Assembly (NCBI GenBank): GCA_001464035.1
Contig: LNEC01000019.1
Location: 248,001 to 312,000, forward strand
Direction: 5' to 3'
Source: Bradyrhizobiaceae bacterium Ga0074131
Lineage (GTDB): Bacteria; Pseudomonadota; Alphaproteobacteria; Rhizobiales; Xanthobacteraceae
DNA length: 64,000 nucleotides
A program made the position numbers and the translations under genes. This document shows, piece by piece, positions 36,145 through 45,371 of this stretch (the first letter of the stretch is position 1; each line of letters starts with the position of its first letter). Below the pieces are notes generated by a model. The model worked only from the letters and a program-made list of their open reading frames with translations. It was not told the origin of the DNA and did no database searches.

Positions 36145-36681
36145 CTACGTCGCTTTCGCCTTGGCCCGCGCGATGCCTTCCTCGATCAGCCGGTGCGCAT
36201 CCTCGGCGCCGCCCCAGCGCAGCACCTTGACCCATTTGCCGGGCTCCAGATCCTTGTAATGCTCGAAGAAGTGCTGGATCTGCTGCAGCGTGATGTCGGG
36301 CAGGTCGCTGTAGGTCTTCACCTTGTCGTAGCGCTGGGTCAGCTTGGAGGACGGCACCGCGATGATCTTCTCGTCGCCGCCGGCCTCGTCTTCCATCAGC
36401 AGCACGCCGACCGGCCGCACGCTCATCACGGCTCCGGGGACGATGGCGCGGGTATTCGCCACCAGCACGTCGCAGGGGTCGCCGTCGCCCGACAGCGTAT
36501 GCGGGATGAAGCCGTAATTGCCGGGATAGCGCATGGCGGTGTAGAGAAACCGGTCGACCACGAGCGTGCCGGCGTCCTTGTCCATCTCGTATTTGATCGG
36601 TTCGCCGCCGACCGGGACCTCGATGATGACGTTGACGATGCGCGGCGGATCGATCCCGATCGAAATGGCGTCAATGCGCAT
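36145..36681 (-). CDS. ppa: Inorganic pyrophosphatase (family I)
   Basis: 178 residues. Hydrolyses pyrophosphate and so drives biosynthetic reactions. Family I motifs: the N-terminal VNVIIEVPVGGEPIKYEMDK, the nucleotide/metal segment YPGNYGFIPHTLSGDGDPCD with the three Asp of the active site, and DEKIIAVPSSKL. GGAG lies six bases before the ATG at 36681. Length is right for the bacterial hexameric type. Confidence 0.97.
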   Translation of the reverse strand: MRIDAISIGIDPPRIVNVIIEVPVGGEPIKYEMDKDAGTLVVDRFLYTAMRYPGNYGFIPHTLSGDGDPCDVLVANTRAIVPGAVMSVRPVGVLLMEDEAGGDEKIIAVPSSKLTQRYDKVKTYSDLPDITLQQIQHFFEHYKDLEPGKWVKVLRWGGAEDAHRLIEEGIARAKAKAT

Positions 36682-36786
36682 GAATGGCTCCGCATGGTCT
36701 TGAAGTCAGGCCATGTAAATCAGGTCTTGGATAGGACGCGGCGCGGGCCGACGCCAGTCTCGATTTGCCTTGAAATCCGGCGAAGC

Positions 36787-37270
36787 TCAGTTGGTCCAGG
36801 CGAAGGCGACCTTGTCGAGCGACTTGGCGCCGAACTTTTCCGACGAGCGCGCGACCATGCGGCCGCCGAGGGCGCGATAAAACTCCGTCGCCGGGTCGTT
36901 GTCGGAGAGAGCCCAGATCACCATGCTCTTCAGCCCGCTCTGCAGCAGGTCGCGCCGCGCCGCCGTGAACAGCCGGCGGCCAAAGCCGAGGCCCTGGAAT
37001 TCCGGGCGCAGATAGAGTTCGTAGATCTCGCCTTCGAAGTGCAGGCTGCGGGCGCGGTTGCGGCCGTAATTGGCATAGCCCGCGACCTTGTCGCCGAACA
37101 CCAGCACGCTGACGCGGCTATTGCGGGCCGCGGCGATTGATCAGCTTCTCAAGCTCGGCGCCGGGGATGATGCCCTGATAGGCCGAGCGCCAGGCTTCGT
37201 CATGGGTAGACGCCACCGCGGCTGCGTCCGCAGCTTTGGCCGGCCGAACCTCGATCAGGGTTGTGCTCAT
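36787..37270 (-). pseudogene. GNAT-family N-acetyltransferase, frameshifted
   Basis: The minus strand opens with ATG at 37270 and reads MSTTLIEVRPAKAADAAAVA to INRRGPQ, then TAG at 37118-37120 after 50 residues. Just after that, another frame continues the same protein, SRVSVLVFGDKVAGYANYGR to 36787, with the GNAT acetyl-CoA motif RPEFQGLGFGRRLF. Each half looks like the matching half of one acetyltransferase, and the length of sequence lost at the join is not a multiple of three. A deletion at about 37108-37125 best explains this. A short GTG-started C-terminal protein is possible but unlikely to work. Confidence 0.75.
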
Positions 37271-37550
37271 GGAGCCGATCAAAGCAAGTCAGCGCGTCCG
37301 CTTCAAGGTCTATCGTTAATTATCGGTTAACCTGTGGATTTTCTGCATCAGTTTTGTCGGCCTGTTGTACCGAAAGAGGACAGAAGTCCGTTCGAACCGC
37401 GCTGGACGGTGTTGCGAGCGATGCGAACGATTGGCGAAGGTCCGTTCGGCTGCCGACATTCACGCAAAAATGCTCCGGATCTGATGGGGCGAGGGTATTC
37501 TGTTCCGCAACAACCCCGAGCTTCGTTCTTTGGCCGCATTAGGCAAATTC

Positions 37551-38462
37551 ATGCAATCGCTCACGGCGCGTTTCGTCCTGGTTGTGCTGGGGGCGGTCTG
37601 TACCCACCACGCGTTCGCGCAAGCCAGACTCGGCGGGCAAGGCGCGGAAGCCGAGCCTGCTCGCATGCAGCAATGGCTGGTCCCGTCGCCGGCTCAGGAT
37701 GTCGCCGCCCGCGCATGGCTGTTTCGCCCGCCCGGCGACGGTCCGTTTCGGCTGGCGGTGCTCGCGCACGCCTCGACGCAGAACCTGCTGCGTCGCGCGC
37801 AAATGCCGCAACCCGAGTACCGCGCGCTGGCGGCCTGGCTGGTGGCGCGCGGCTTTGCCGTGCTGGTGCCCGAACGCCCCGGCCACGGCGCCACCGGCGG
37901 GCGCTATCTGGAGGACCAGGGCGGCTGCGACGAAGCCGATTATATCAGCGCCGGACGCGCCACCGCCGACGCGATCGCGGCGGCGGCCGGCTTTATGCGC
38001 AAGCAGCCCTTCATCCGGCAGGAAGGCATGGTCATTGTCGGGCACTCGGCCGGCGCGTGGGGCGCGCTGGCGCTGGCCGGCAAAAATCCGAAAGAAGTTT
38101 CGGCCATCATTGCCTTTGCGCCCGGTCGCGGCGGCCACGCCAATGATCTGCCAAACCAGGTTTGCGCGCCGCACAAGCTGATGTCGGCGGCGGCCGAATT
38201 CGGCAGGGCCGCGCGCGTGCCGGTGACATGGCTGGTGGCGGCCAATGACAGCTATTTTTCGCCTGACCTGTCGCGTCGGATGGCCGACGCGTTTCGCGGC
38301 GGCGGCGGCCAAGCCGGCTCGCAAGTCGGCTTCCACGTGCTGGCGGCGTCCGGCGGCGAAGGGCACTGGCTGGTGGAGTCCGAGGCCGGCGTCAAACTCG
38401 CCGGACCGGAACTGGACCGTGCGCTGGAGCCGCGCGCCCCGACCGCGGCAACGAAGCGATGA
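37551..38462 (+). CDS. Alpha/beta hydrolase, exported
   Basis: 303 residues from the ATG at 37551 (MQSLTARFVLVVLGAVC), chosen over an upstream TTG. A signal peptide covers about 1-23. The alpha/beta-hydrolase fold has the dienelactone-hydrolase-like nucleophile elbow VGHSAGAWGALAL and the region FAVLVPERPGHGATGG. It resembles small exported lipases or dienelactone-hydrolase-like proteins. It overlaps the DCC-family gene by four bases (ATGA), so they are one operon. Confidence 0.85.
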   Translation: MQSLTARFVLVVLGAVCTHHAFAQARLGGQGAEAEPARMQQWLVPSPAQDVAARAWLFRPPGDGPFRLAVLAHASTQNLLRRAQMPQPEYRALAAWLVARGFAVLVPERPGHGATGGRYLEDQGGCDEADYISAGRATADAIAAAAGFMRKQPFIRQEGMVIVGHSAGAWGALALAGKNPKEVSAIIAFAPGRGGHANDLPNQVCAPHKLMSAAAEFGRAARVPVTWLVAANDSYFSPDLSRRMADAFRGGGGQAGSQVGFHVLAASGGEGHWLVESEAGVKLAGPELDRALEPRAPTAATKR

Positions 38463-38881
38463 CGCCGCGCGCGAAAAATCCGTGGCCGGACGATGACGTC
38501 ATCCTCTACGACGGGGTCTGCGTGTTCTGCTCGCGCTGGGTCCGCTTCGTCGCGGTTCGCGATGTCGAGCGGCGCTTCCGTTTCACCGCGATACAGTCCG
38601 GCTACGGCTCGCGGCTGGCGCAGGCGTTCGGCATCAATCCTGGTGATCCCGACACCAACGCCGTCATCCATGGTGGCAGGGTGTTCTTCAAATCCGACGC
38701 CGCGCTGACGGTGCTTTCGAATTTGCCGGGATGGGGTTGGGTGCGCGTCCTGCGCGCGGTGCCGAAGCCGTTGCGCGACGCGATTTACGGTCTCGTCGCG
38801 CGCAACCGGTATCGAATTTTCGGGAAGTATAAGGAGTGCTTTACGCCGGATGCGGAGGTGAGGGCGCGGGTGATGGAGTAG
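38459..38881 (+). CDS. DCC-family thiol-disulfide oxidoreductase-like protein (DUF393)
   Basis: 140 residues. The DxxCxxC motif YDGVCVFCSRWVRFV lies near residue 14, followed by FRFTAIQSGYGSRLAQAFGI and a C-terminal amphipathic helix. DUF393 proteins have a thioredoxin-like fold with two Cys that are probably redox active. Overlaps the upstream hydrolase gene by four bases. Physiological partner unknown. Confidence 0.88.
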   Translation: MTPRAKNPWPDDDVILYDGVCVFCSRWVRFVAVRDVERRFRFTAIQSGYGSRLAQAFGINPGDPDTNAVIHGGRVFFKSDAALTVLSNLPGWGWVRVLRAVPKPLRDAIYGLVARNRYRIFGKYKECFTPDAEVRARVME

Positions 38882-38949
38882 GGGCTTGATATCGGACGGC
38901 CATCGCATTGAATGACGCTTGGCTGCAACGCCAACCGCTGACGAACGGG

Positions 38950-40209
38950 TCATTTCCTGGCGAGCGATGTCAGCACCTCCCCCGCCGCCCTCTCCCCGCT
39001 GTCCCTTGCCCCATGCGCCGTCGAGAAAAAATTCGGCGAGGTCGCCTCTCCCGCGAAGAACAGCCGCCCGTCGACCGGCGCCGCCAGCACCCCGCGCGCG
39101 CCGGCGTGGCCGGGCAGCGCGTGCGAATAGGAGCCGCGCGCGAACGGGTCGTGGGCCCAGCGCGATTCCGCCAGTGGCTTTAGTTTGCGGCGGTAGTCGT
39201 TACCGAGAAACCCGACAATTTCGTCGATGCCTTGCGCCGCCAGCGCACCTTCGCCGGCGTCTTCCAGCTCTCTGGCAAAGCGTCCGCCGAAAAAGCCTTC
39301 GATGCAGGGCTGACCGAACGGGCGGAGATGATAGGTGCCCATCGCGGTACGCATGGTGGCGCCGCGCAGATTGCCGTCCCTGGGCAGCGCGTCCGGCTCG
39401 TCCAGCGCCAGCATCACCTTGTCGGCGAGGCCGAGCGGAAGGCCGCGCGCGGCTTCGACTTTTGCCGGCAACGCCGGATGAAAGCGAATCGACTCTTCGG
39501 CGATCAGATTGGTCGGGACGGTCACGATTGCGTTGTTCGCCGTCAGCGTGCCGCGCGAGGTCTCGATCCGCATCCGCGCTGCCGAGTGATCGATCATCGT
39601 CACCTGCGTGTTCAGCGCCAGCGGGCAAGACGCGCCATAGGCTGCCATCAGCGTGCCATAGCCGCGCCGCACTCGCCAGTTGATCTCGGTGTCCTCATAG
39701 GCGTCCATGTCCGATATCGAGACCCGGTCGAGTTCGGTGCCGTTCACATAAGTCGAGATCGCATCGATCATCGGGTTCCAGCGATTGCCGGGCTCCAGGT
39801 AGGCGCTGGCGGCGCTGTCGCGACCGCTCTTGCCCAGTTCCTCCGCAGCGTCTTCGGCGCGGTCATAGAACGCGTCGAGCGCCTGGATGAAATCCATGCG
39901 CTCGACAGACGGAAACGCCCCCTCGAAGGCCTGCTCGCGCCACGGCGGGCGGGCCTTGTCGATCTTGAAATGGAGCTGTTCGGCGATCGGGACGAAGGAA
40001 TTCCGGTCGGCCGAATGCAGCCAGCCGCAGCCGAGGTCGAAAGTGATGTCGGGGGACGCCATGATAGTATGGCCGCGCCCGCCGGTGCGATCGCGCGCTT
40101 CCAGCACGATGACCGAGAGGCCGGAACCTTCCAGCGCATGGGCGGCGCCGAGGCCGGCGGCGCCCGCCCCGATGATGGCGACATCGACTTCGGAGGGGAG
40201 GGAGGACAT
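38950..40209 (-). CDS. FAD-dependent amine oxidase family protein
   Basis: 419 residues. The N-terminal FAD dinucleotide site is VAIIGAGAAGLGAAHALEGS, followed by GLSVIVLEARDRTGGRGHT, the GG doublet typical of flavin monoamine oxidases. The C-terminus has the second FAD contact DGRLFFAGEATSPNFFSTAH. The substrate may be a monoamine, polyamine or other amine and cannot be assigned. Genes around it give no pathway hint. Confidence 0.9.
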   Translation of the reverse strand: MSSLPSEVDVAIIGAGAAGLGAAHALEGSGLSVIVLEARDRTGGRGHTIMASPDITFDLGCGWLHSADRNSFVPIAEQLHFKIDKARPPWREQAFEGAFPSVERMDFIQALDAFYDRAEDAAEELGKSGRDSAASAYLEPGNRWNPMIDAISTYVNGTELDRVSISDMDAYEDTEINWRVRRGYGTLMAAYGASCPLALNTQVTMIDHSAARMRIETSRGTLTANNAIVTVPTNLIAEESIRFHPALPAKVEAARGLPLGLADKVMLALDEPDALPRDGNLRGATMRTAMGTYHLRPFGQPCIEGFFGGRFARELEDAGEGALAAQGIDEIVGFLGNDYRRKLKPLAESRWAHDPFARGSYSHALPGHAGARGVLAAPVDGRLFFAGEATSPNFFSTAHGARDSGERAAGEVLTSLARK

Positions 40210-40328
40210 GCTCTTACTTTAGCAAGTTCGGTGTTGAGCTTGAAGCCGGTACCACGACCGGTGTCATCATCCGCCACCCGGTCGCGCCTTCGCCTCGGTT
40301 CTATCTCGGGCGGTGCGGCGATTACTGG

Positions 40329-40348
40329 ATGCCCGCCTTCGCGGGCAT
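40329..40348. repeat. Short palindrome, possible terminator
   Basis: Perfect 8-base inverted repeat ATGCCCGC and GCGGGCAT with a CTTC loop. This short hairpin, in the context CTGGATGCCCGCCTTCGCGG, resembles a repeat seen in many Bradyrhizobium intergenic regions. It lies between two minus-strand genes, 22 bases after the typA stop. Confidence 0.6.
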
Positions 40349-40370
40349 GACAGCATCAGGCAAGCGTAAG

Positions 40371-42194
40371 TTATGCCACCGCCTGCTTGGACTTCTCCGC
40401 GCGCTTGCGCTCGTTGGCGTCGAGATGCCGCTTGCGCAGGCGAATCGACTTCGGCGTGATCTCGACCAGTTCGTCGTCCTCGATATAGGCCAGGGCCTTT
40501 TCCAGCGTCATCTGGATCGGCGGGGTCAGGCGCACCGCTTCGTCCTTCGAGGTGGTGCGGATGTTGGTGAGCTGCTTGCCCTTGAGAATGTTGATCTCGA
40601 GGTCGTTGTCGCGGGTGTGCTCGCCGACGATCATGCCCTTGTAGACCTTCCAGCCGGGCTCGATCATCATCGGGCCGCGGTCCTCCAGCTTGAACATGGC
40701 GTAGGCCACCGCCTCGCCCTGGTCGTTGGAGATCAGGACGCCATTGCGGCGGCCCTGGATGTCGCCCTTGTAGGGCAGATAGTTGTGGAACAGGCGGTTC
40801 ATGATCGCCGTGCCCTTGGTGTCGGTCATCAGGTCGCCCTGATAGCCGATCAGGCCGCGGGTCGGCGCGTAGAACACCAGCCGCAGACGGTTGCCGCCGG
40901 AGGGGCGCATCTCGATCATCTCGGCCTTGCGTTCACTCATCTTCTGCACCACCACGCCGGAGAATTCCTCGTCGACGTCGATCACGACTTCCTCGACCGG
41001 CTCCAGCAACTGTCCGTTCTCGTCCTTGGTGAGCACGACGCGGGGGCGCGACACGCTGAGCTCGAAACCTTCGCGGCGCATGGTCTCGATCAGGATCGCC
41101 AGCTGCAATTCGCCGCGGCCCGAAACTTCCATGGAATCCTTGTCCTGCGCCTCGACCACGCGCAACGCGACGTTGCCCTCGGCCTCCCGCAACAGGCGGT
41201 CGCGGATCAGGCGGCTCGTCACCTTGTCGCCTTCGGTGCCGGCCAGCGGCGAGTTATTGACGATGAACGACATCGACACGGTCGGCGGATCGATCGGCTG
41301 CGCCTGGATCGGGATTTCGACGCTCGGATCGCAGAAGGTGTCGGCGACGGTGCCCTTGGGCAGGCCCGCGATGGCGACAATGTCGCCGGCTTCGGCCAGT
41401 TCGACCGGCTGCCGCTCGAGGCCGCGGAAGGCCAGAATCTTGGTGATGCGGCCGGTTTCCACCACCTTGCCGTCGCGTGACAGCACCTTCACCGCCTGGT
41501 TCGGCTTGACCGAACCGGACGCGATGCGGCCGGTGATGATGCGGCCGAGATAGGGATTGGCCTCCAGAATGGTGCCGAGCAGCCGGAACGGGCCTTCCTC
41601 GACCACCGGCGGCGCGACATGCTTGATGACGAGGTCGAACAACGGCTTCATGCCGGCGTCATGGGATCCGTCCGGGGTGGTGGCCATCCAGCCGTTCTTG
41701 CCCGACCCGTACAGAATCGGGAAATCGAGCTGCTCGTCGGTGGCGTCGAGTGCCGCGAAGAGGTCGAACACCTCGTTGACGACTTCGGTGATACGGGCGT
41801 CGGGGCGATCGACCTTGTTGATGGCGACGATCGGCTTCAGGCCAAGTTTCAACGCCTTGCCGACCACGAATTTGGTCTGGGGCATGGGACCTTCGGCGGC
41901 GTCGACGAGAACGATCACGCCGTCGACCATCGAGAGAATGCGCTCCACCTCGCCGCCGAAATCGGCGTGGCCCGGCGTATCGACGATGTTGATCTGGGTG
42001 TCTTCCCAATGCACCGAGGTGCATTTGGCGAGAATGGTGATGCCGCGCTCGCGCTCCAGATCGTTGGAATCCATCGCGCGCTCGACCTGGCGCTGGTTGT
42101 CGCGATAGGTGCCGGATTGCTGCAGCAGCTTGTCGACCAGAGTGGTCTTGCCGTGGTCGACGTGCGCGATGATGGCGATGTTGCGAAGGTTCAT
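40371..42194 (-). CDS. typA: TypA/BipA ribosome-associated GTPase
   Basis: 607 residues from the ATG at 42194 (MNLRNIAIIAHVDHGKTTLV). Translational GTPase, important for ribosome assembly under stress and at low temperature. The G1 motif AHVDHGKT is at 10-17, followed by ERERGITILAKCTSV, DTPGHADFGGEV and NKVDR. The C-terminal BipA-specific domains contain FYAPTRGLIGYQGDLMTDTK and ENDLEINILKGKQLTNIRT-like sequence. A 5' extension of the frame to 42359 lacks family similarity. Confidence 0.96.
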   Translation of the reverse strand: MNLRNIAIIAHVDHGKTTLVDKLLQQSGTYRDNQRQVERAMDSNDLERERGITILAKCTSVHWEDTQINIVDTPGHADFGGEVERILSMVDGVIVLVDAAEGPMPQTKFVVGKALKLGLKPIVAINKVDRPDARITEVVNEVFDLFAALDATDEQLDFPILYGSGKNGWMATTPDGSHDAGMKPLFDLVIKHVAPPVVEEGPFRLLGTILEANPYLGRIITGRIASGSVKPNQAVKVLSRDGKVVETGRITKILAFRGLERQPVELAEAGDIVAIAGLPKGTVADTFCDPSVEIPIQAQPIDPPTVSMSFIVNNSPLAGTEGDKVTSRLIRDRLLREAEGNVALRVVEAQDKDSMEVSGRGELQLAILIETMRREGFELSVSRPRVVLTKDENGQLLEPVEEVVIDVDEEFSGVVVQKMSERKAEMIEMRPSGGNRLRLVFYAPTRGLIGYQGDLMTDTKGTAIMNRLFHNYLPYKGDIQGRRNGVLISNDQGEAVAYAMFKLEDRGPMMIEPGWKVYKGMIVGEHTRDNDLEINILKGKQLTNIRTTSKDEAVRLTPPIQMTLEKALAYIEDDELVEITPKSIRLRKRHLDANERKRAEKSKQAVA

Positions 42195-42223
42195 GGCTGT
42201 TCTTCTGGCTCGGACAATGGCTG

Positions 42224-42272
42224 GAGCGCGATCTCGCCGGAAAACCGGGACCCACTTTTCCGGATCACGCTC
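42224..42272. repeat. Rhizobiales-type palindromic repeat
   Basis: Imperfect palindrome from GAGCGCGATC to GATCACGCTC with an inner GGAAAAC / ACTTTTCC segment. It has the layout of a palindromic unit very common in Bradyrhizobium and related Rhizobiales. Located upstream of typA; role unknown. Confidence 0.65.
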
Positions 42273-42306
42273 AAAACCTGGAATTCTACGCGGGCGCCTG
42301 GCGCCC

Positions 42307-42336
42307 AAAAAGGAAGCCCGGCCAAAAGGACCGGGC
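42307..42336 (-). terminator. Rho-independent terminator after the Crp/Fnr gene
   Basis: On the minus strand, GCCCGG and CCGGGC form a stem (42316-42321 / 42331-42336) with a nine-base loop, followed four bases later by TTTTT. It lies about 100 bases after the Crp/Fnr stop. Confidence 0.7.
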
Positions 42337-42432
42337 GCACTTTGCTCGTTGCATTGCAATATATTCAGAAAACACCAAAAAACAATGGCTCGTTTCGTAT
42401 TTGGTTACCTCATTTTTGCCAGTGCTGCCGCC

Positions 42433-43194
42433 TCAATTGCCTTTTTTGGGGACCGGATAAACGCCCCGCAACACCTCCTCGAAGTGGTTTTTGACCGCCT
42501 CATTGCAGAGACAGGCCCGAATGCGCAGCGCGTCGGGGTTGCGGACCATGATCGAGCCGCGGCGGGTTTCCACGACCCCGTCCGCCTTGAAGGCCTGAAT
42601 CACCCGGCTCGTATAGCTGCGGCCGACCCCCAGCAGGGTCGCCAACTGTTCATGGGTCAGCGGCACGATGTCGTCGCCCTCGGTTCGATCCATCGCCGCG
42701 ACGATCCATTTGGCCGTGCGCTGCTCGATCGAATGGATCGCATTGCACGCCGTCGACTGGAACATCTGGGCCAGCATGCAGTCGGCATAGCGCGCAAAGA
42801 CGTTGCGCAGCGTGGTCGACTTCAGCTTCGCCGCCTCCAGCTTTCCGACGGGCAGGTGCACGAAAGGTCCGCCGAACTTGACCATGATGCGGGTATAGGC
42901 CGGCAGATAGCCTTCGCTGACGATGCCGCCGACCGCGCCTTCGCGACCGACCAGAATGGTTTCCACATCGCGGCCGTCCTCATTGGGAACCAGATAGGAC
43001 GCGAGGCTCGGTCCGCACGGAAAATGCACAATCTCGACATCGTCGCCAGGATTGTAGAGCAGGTCGTTAGGCCCAGCCATGTCCTGCGTCAGATGCGGCT
43101 CGATCAAAGCAAAGTCGCTGGCGCTGAGCCGCCGCAAAAGGTTGTTGTACGGACGGTCGCTCCCGACCGGAGCGTTGCCGCTTCGCGTTATCAT
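42433..43194 (-). CDS. Crp/Fnr-family transcriptional regulator
   Basis: 253 residues from the ATG at 43194; a GTG at 43212 would add six. The N-terminal cNMP-binding-like domain shows the ENDs of the beta roll (LLYNPGDDVEIVHFPC, ETILVGREGAVGG). The C-terminal winged helix-turn-helix is LTHEQLATLLGVGRSYTSRV. No FNR-type Cys cluster or FixK-specific residues can be claimed. It is divergent from a single-domain response regulator, with about 145 bases between, an arrangement that may reflect a shared control region. Confidence 0.88.
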   Translation of the reverse strand: MITRSGNAPVGSDRPYNNLLRRLSASDFALIEPHLTQDMAGPNDLLYNPGDDVEIVHFPCGPSLASYLVPNEDGRDVETILVGREGAVGGIVSEGYLPAYTRIMVKFGGPFVHLPVGKLEAAKLKSTTLRNVFARYADCMLAQMFQSTACNAIHSIEQRTAKWIVAAMDRTEGDDIVPLTHEQLATLLGVGRSYTSRVIQAFKADGVVETRRGSIMVRNPDALRIRACLCNEAVKNHFEEVLRGVYPVPKKGN

Positions 43195-43339
43195 CCCGGA
43201 TGCCCCTTGCACCGCTGCCTTGATTATAACTGATCACGCCTGATTGTTGTGTACACAAGTGAACAGACAGGTGCCCCCCGACGTGATGGTTTCAGAATTG
43301 GAACCGGCCGGGACCGGCCTTCCTCGCTCATGGTGAATC

Positions 43340-43729
43340 ATGGAACCCGCGTCTATCGAAGGCATGCCCGGCAATGTGCTGATTGTCGAGGATGATCCAA
43401 TCATCGCGCTCGATTTCGAGGACACCATTCTCGGTTTCGGCGTGAAAGCCGTGCGGACCGCGGGGAACGTGGTCAGGGCGCTCGGAATGATTGCCGATCA
43501 GGCCCCGGATTTTGCGCTGCTCGATGTCGGGCTGGTGCGTGAAAAGAGCTTTGCCATCGCCGAGCGCCTCGATGCGCTGAAAATCCCCTTCGTCTTTGTC
43601 ACGGGATATGGCGCCGATGTCAGGCTTCCCGCGGCCTTCGCGGACCGGCCGCGATTACCGAAGCCCTGTTCGAGCGAGGCGCTGCAAAGCGCGCTGAAAC
43701 GGCGTCCCGGCGAAACTGCCGGGCGCTGA
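43340..43729 (+). CDS. Single-domain response regulator
   Basis: 129 residues, one receiver domain and no output domain. Visible are the acidic pair of NVLIVEDDPIIALDFED, the phospho-acceptor Asp in ALLDVGLV (about residue 57), the Thr/Ser of FVFVTGYG and the Lys of LPKPCSS. Such proteins pass phosphate to other partners or act as phosphate sinks. No histidine kinase is adjacent. Its 3' end meets the PhoD gene with two bases between. Confidence 0.9.
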   Translation: MEPASIEGMPGNVLIVEDDPIIALDFEDTILGFGVKAVRTAGNVVRALGMIADQAPDFALLDVGLVREKSFAIAERLDALKIPFVFVTGYGADVRLPAAFADRPRLPKPCSSEALQSALKRRPGETAGR

Positions 43730-43731
43730 TT

Positions 43732-45282
43732 CTATCCCGGCTTCGGATCGAACGTCTTCGACCACAAGGCCACATCGGCGCGGTCGCGCAGGGTCACCGT
43801 CATCTGTCCGGTCGACCCGTCTATCCTGACGTGGCCGAAGAACTGCATACCGGCGGAGGGCGGCAGGTTCTGCTGGCCCGGGGCGGGCGCCCTGATGAAT
43901 TTCACTTCGGGCCCGAACGTATTGTCGAGTTCGTTGGGTCCGAATGTGCCGGCGTGAAGCGGGCCGGCGACGAATTCCCAGAACGGCTCGAAATCCTGGA
44001 ACTGCGCCTTGTCGGGATTGTAGTAATGCGCCGCGGCGTAGTGAACGTCGGCCGTCAGCCAAACAATGTTGACGATCCCGGCTGATTTGATGAAGCGCAG
44101 CAGGTCGGCAATTTCAATTTCGCGGCCGCGCGGCGGGCCGTCGCTTTGGGCAATCGCTTCCGAACCTTTCTTGTTGGACCACTCATCATAGACGATGATG
44201 CCGAGCGGCATGTCGGAGGCGGTCACCTTCCAGGTGGCGCGCGAGTTCAGCAGCGCCCGCTTCAGCCACGCCAACTGGTCGGGCCCGAGGAAGTGGCTCG
44301 CGGGGCCGTAAACGGTCTGTTGATTGTCGCCGTTGGGGCCGCGATAGCTGCGCTGGTCCAGCATGAAGACATCGAGATGAGGCCCGTAGTCCCGTGTGCG
44401 ATAGATCCGGCCCGGCTCGGTGAGGCTCGCGCGCATCGGGTACATCTCGTGGAACGCGCGCGCCCCGCGCGCGGCGAGCAAGTTGATGTTGCGCTCGCTG
44501 TAGGCGGCGGGGAGTTGCTTCGAGGCCGACCAGTTGTTGACGACTTCGTGGTCGTCCCACTGCACGAAGATCGGCACCTCGGCATTGAAGTCGCGCACAT
44601 TGTTATCGAGCAAGTTGTACTTGTGCGCCGCACGAAACTCGTCGAGCGTCTCGGCGACCTTTGCTTTCTCCGGGATGACAAGGTTTTTCCAGACGGTGCC
44701 GTCGGCGAGTTTCACTTCGGCGGCGATCACGCCGTCGGCGTAGATGGTATCGCCGGAATGAAGCAGGAAATCCGGCCGGTGCTTGCGCATGGTGGCGAAG
44801 GTGCGCATGCCGCCATCCTCGGGATTGATGCCCCAGCCCTGCCCGGCGACATCGCCGCCCCACACGAAACTGACGTCGCGTCGATCGCCTGGCGCGGTGC
44901 GGAAGCGACCGATCGCCGGCTCGCTCGAAATGGCGGGGTGAGCGAGGTCCCGAAACCGGACACGGTAAAAAATCTCCTGCCCAGCGGGCAGATTTTCCAG
45001 CAACATTCTGGCGGCGAAATCGCTTTCGGGCAGTGCGGCGATCGGCGGCAAGACCCTCGCATCGCTGAACGATTCGGTGGTGGCGACCTCGACCATCATA
45101 TGCGACGGCCGGTCCGCGCGCGCCCACACGACGCCGCCGTCGGCGCCGACGTCGCCTGACTGCGCGCCATGCGTGATCAGGGGCCGCTGGGCGGCGCGGC
45201 TGAGATAGGGCGCCGCCAGGGCGCCGATACTGGTAGCCGCGGCTGTCGTCAGCATCCGCCGGCGGCAAATCTTCAGGGTCAT
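43732..45282 (-). CDS. phoD: PhoD-family alkaline phosphatase
   Basis: 516 residues from the ATG at 45282 (MTLKICRRRMLTTAAATSIG). Twin-arginine signal RRRMLT with a hydrophobic stretch following. The PhoD metallophosphatase shows HSGDTIYADGVIA, FVQWDDHEVVNNW and WLTADVHYAAAHYYNP, which carry Ca/Fe ligands in characterised PhoD enzymes. It hydrolyses phosphomono- and diesters in the periplasm. The frame runs upstream to 45735, but that part reads across the neighbouring gene and is not family-like. No clear Pho box is visible upstream. Confidence 0.93.
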   Translation of the reverse strand: MTLKICRRRMLTTAAATSIGALAAPYLSRAAQRPLITHGAQSGDVGADGGVVWARADRPSHMMVEVATTESFSDARVLPPIAALPESDFAARMLLENLPAGQEIFYRVRFRDLAHPAISSEPAIGRFRTAPGDRRDVSFVWGGDVAGQGWGINPEDGGMRTFATMRKHRPDFLLHSGDTIYADGVIAAEVKLADGTVWKNLVIPEKAKVAETLDEFRAAHKYNLLDNNVRDFNAEVPIFVQWDDHEVVNNWSASKQLPAAYSERNINLLAARGARAFHEMYPMRASLTEPGRIYRTRDYGPHLDVFMLDQRSYRGPNGDNQQTVYGPASHFLGPDQLAWLKRALLNSRATWKVTASDMPLGIIVYDEWSNKKGSEAIAQSDGPPRGREIEIADLLRFIKSAGIVNIVWLTADVHYAAAHYYNPDKAQFQDFEPFWEFVAGPLHAGTFGPNELDNTFGPEVKFIRAPAPGQQNLPPSAGMQFFGHVRIDGSTGQMTVTLRDRADVALWSKTFDPKPG

Positions 45283-45371
45283 GCACGTCTCTCTCGACCG
45301 GCCAGCAGGATGCCCGAAAGCGCCGACAAATCTAGAAAGGTTTTGTGACGCTCGTTTGCGGAACGGCCCGC

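Noticed and set aside
45283..45371. Possible Pho box upstream of phoD
   Set aside because: Only weak resemblance (GCGTCACAAAACC) to the two CTGTCAT-type half sites; not enough to support a call.
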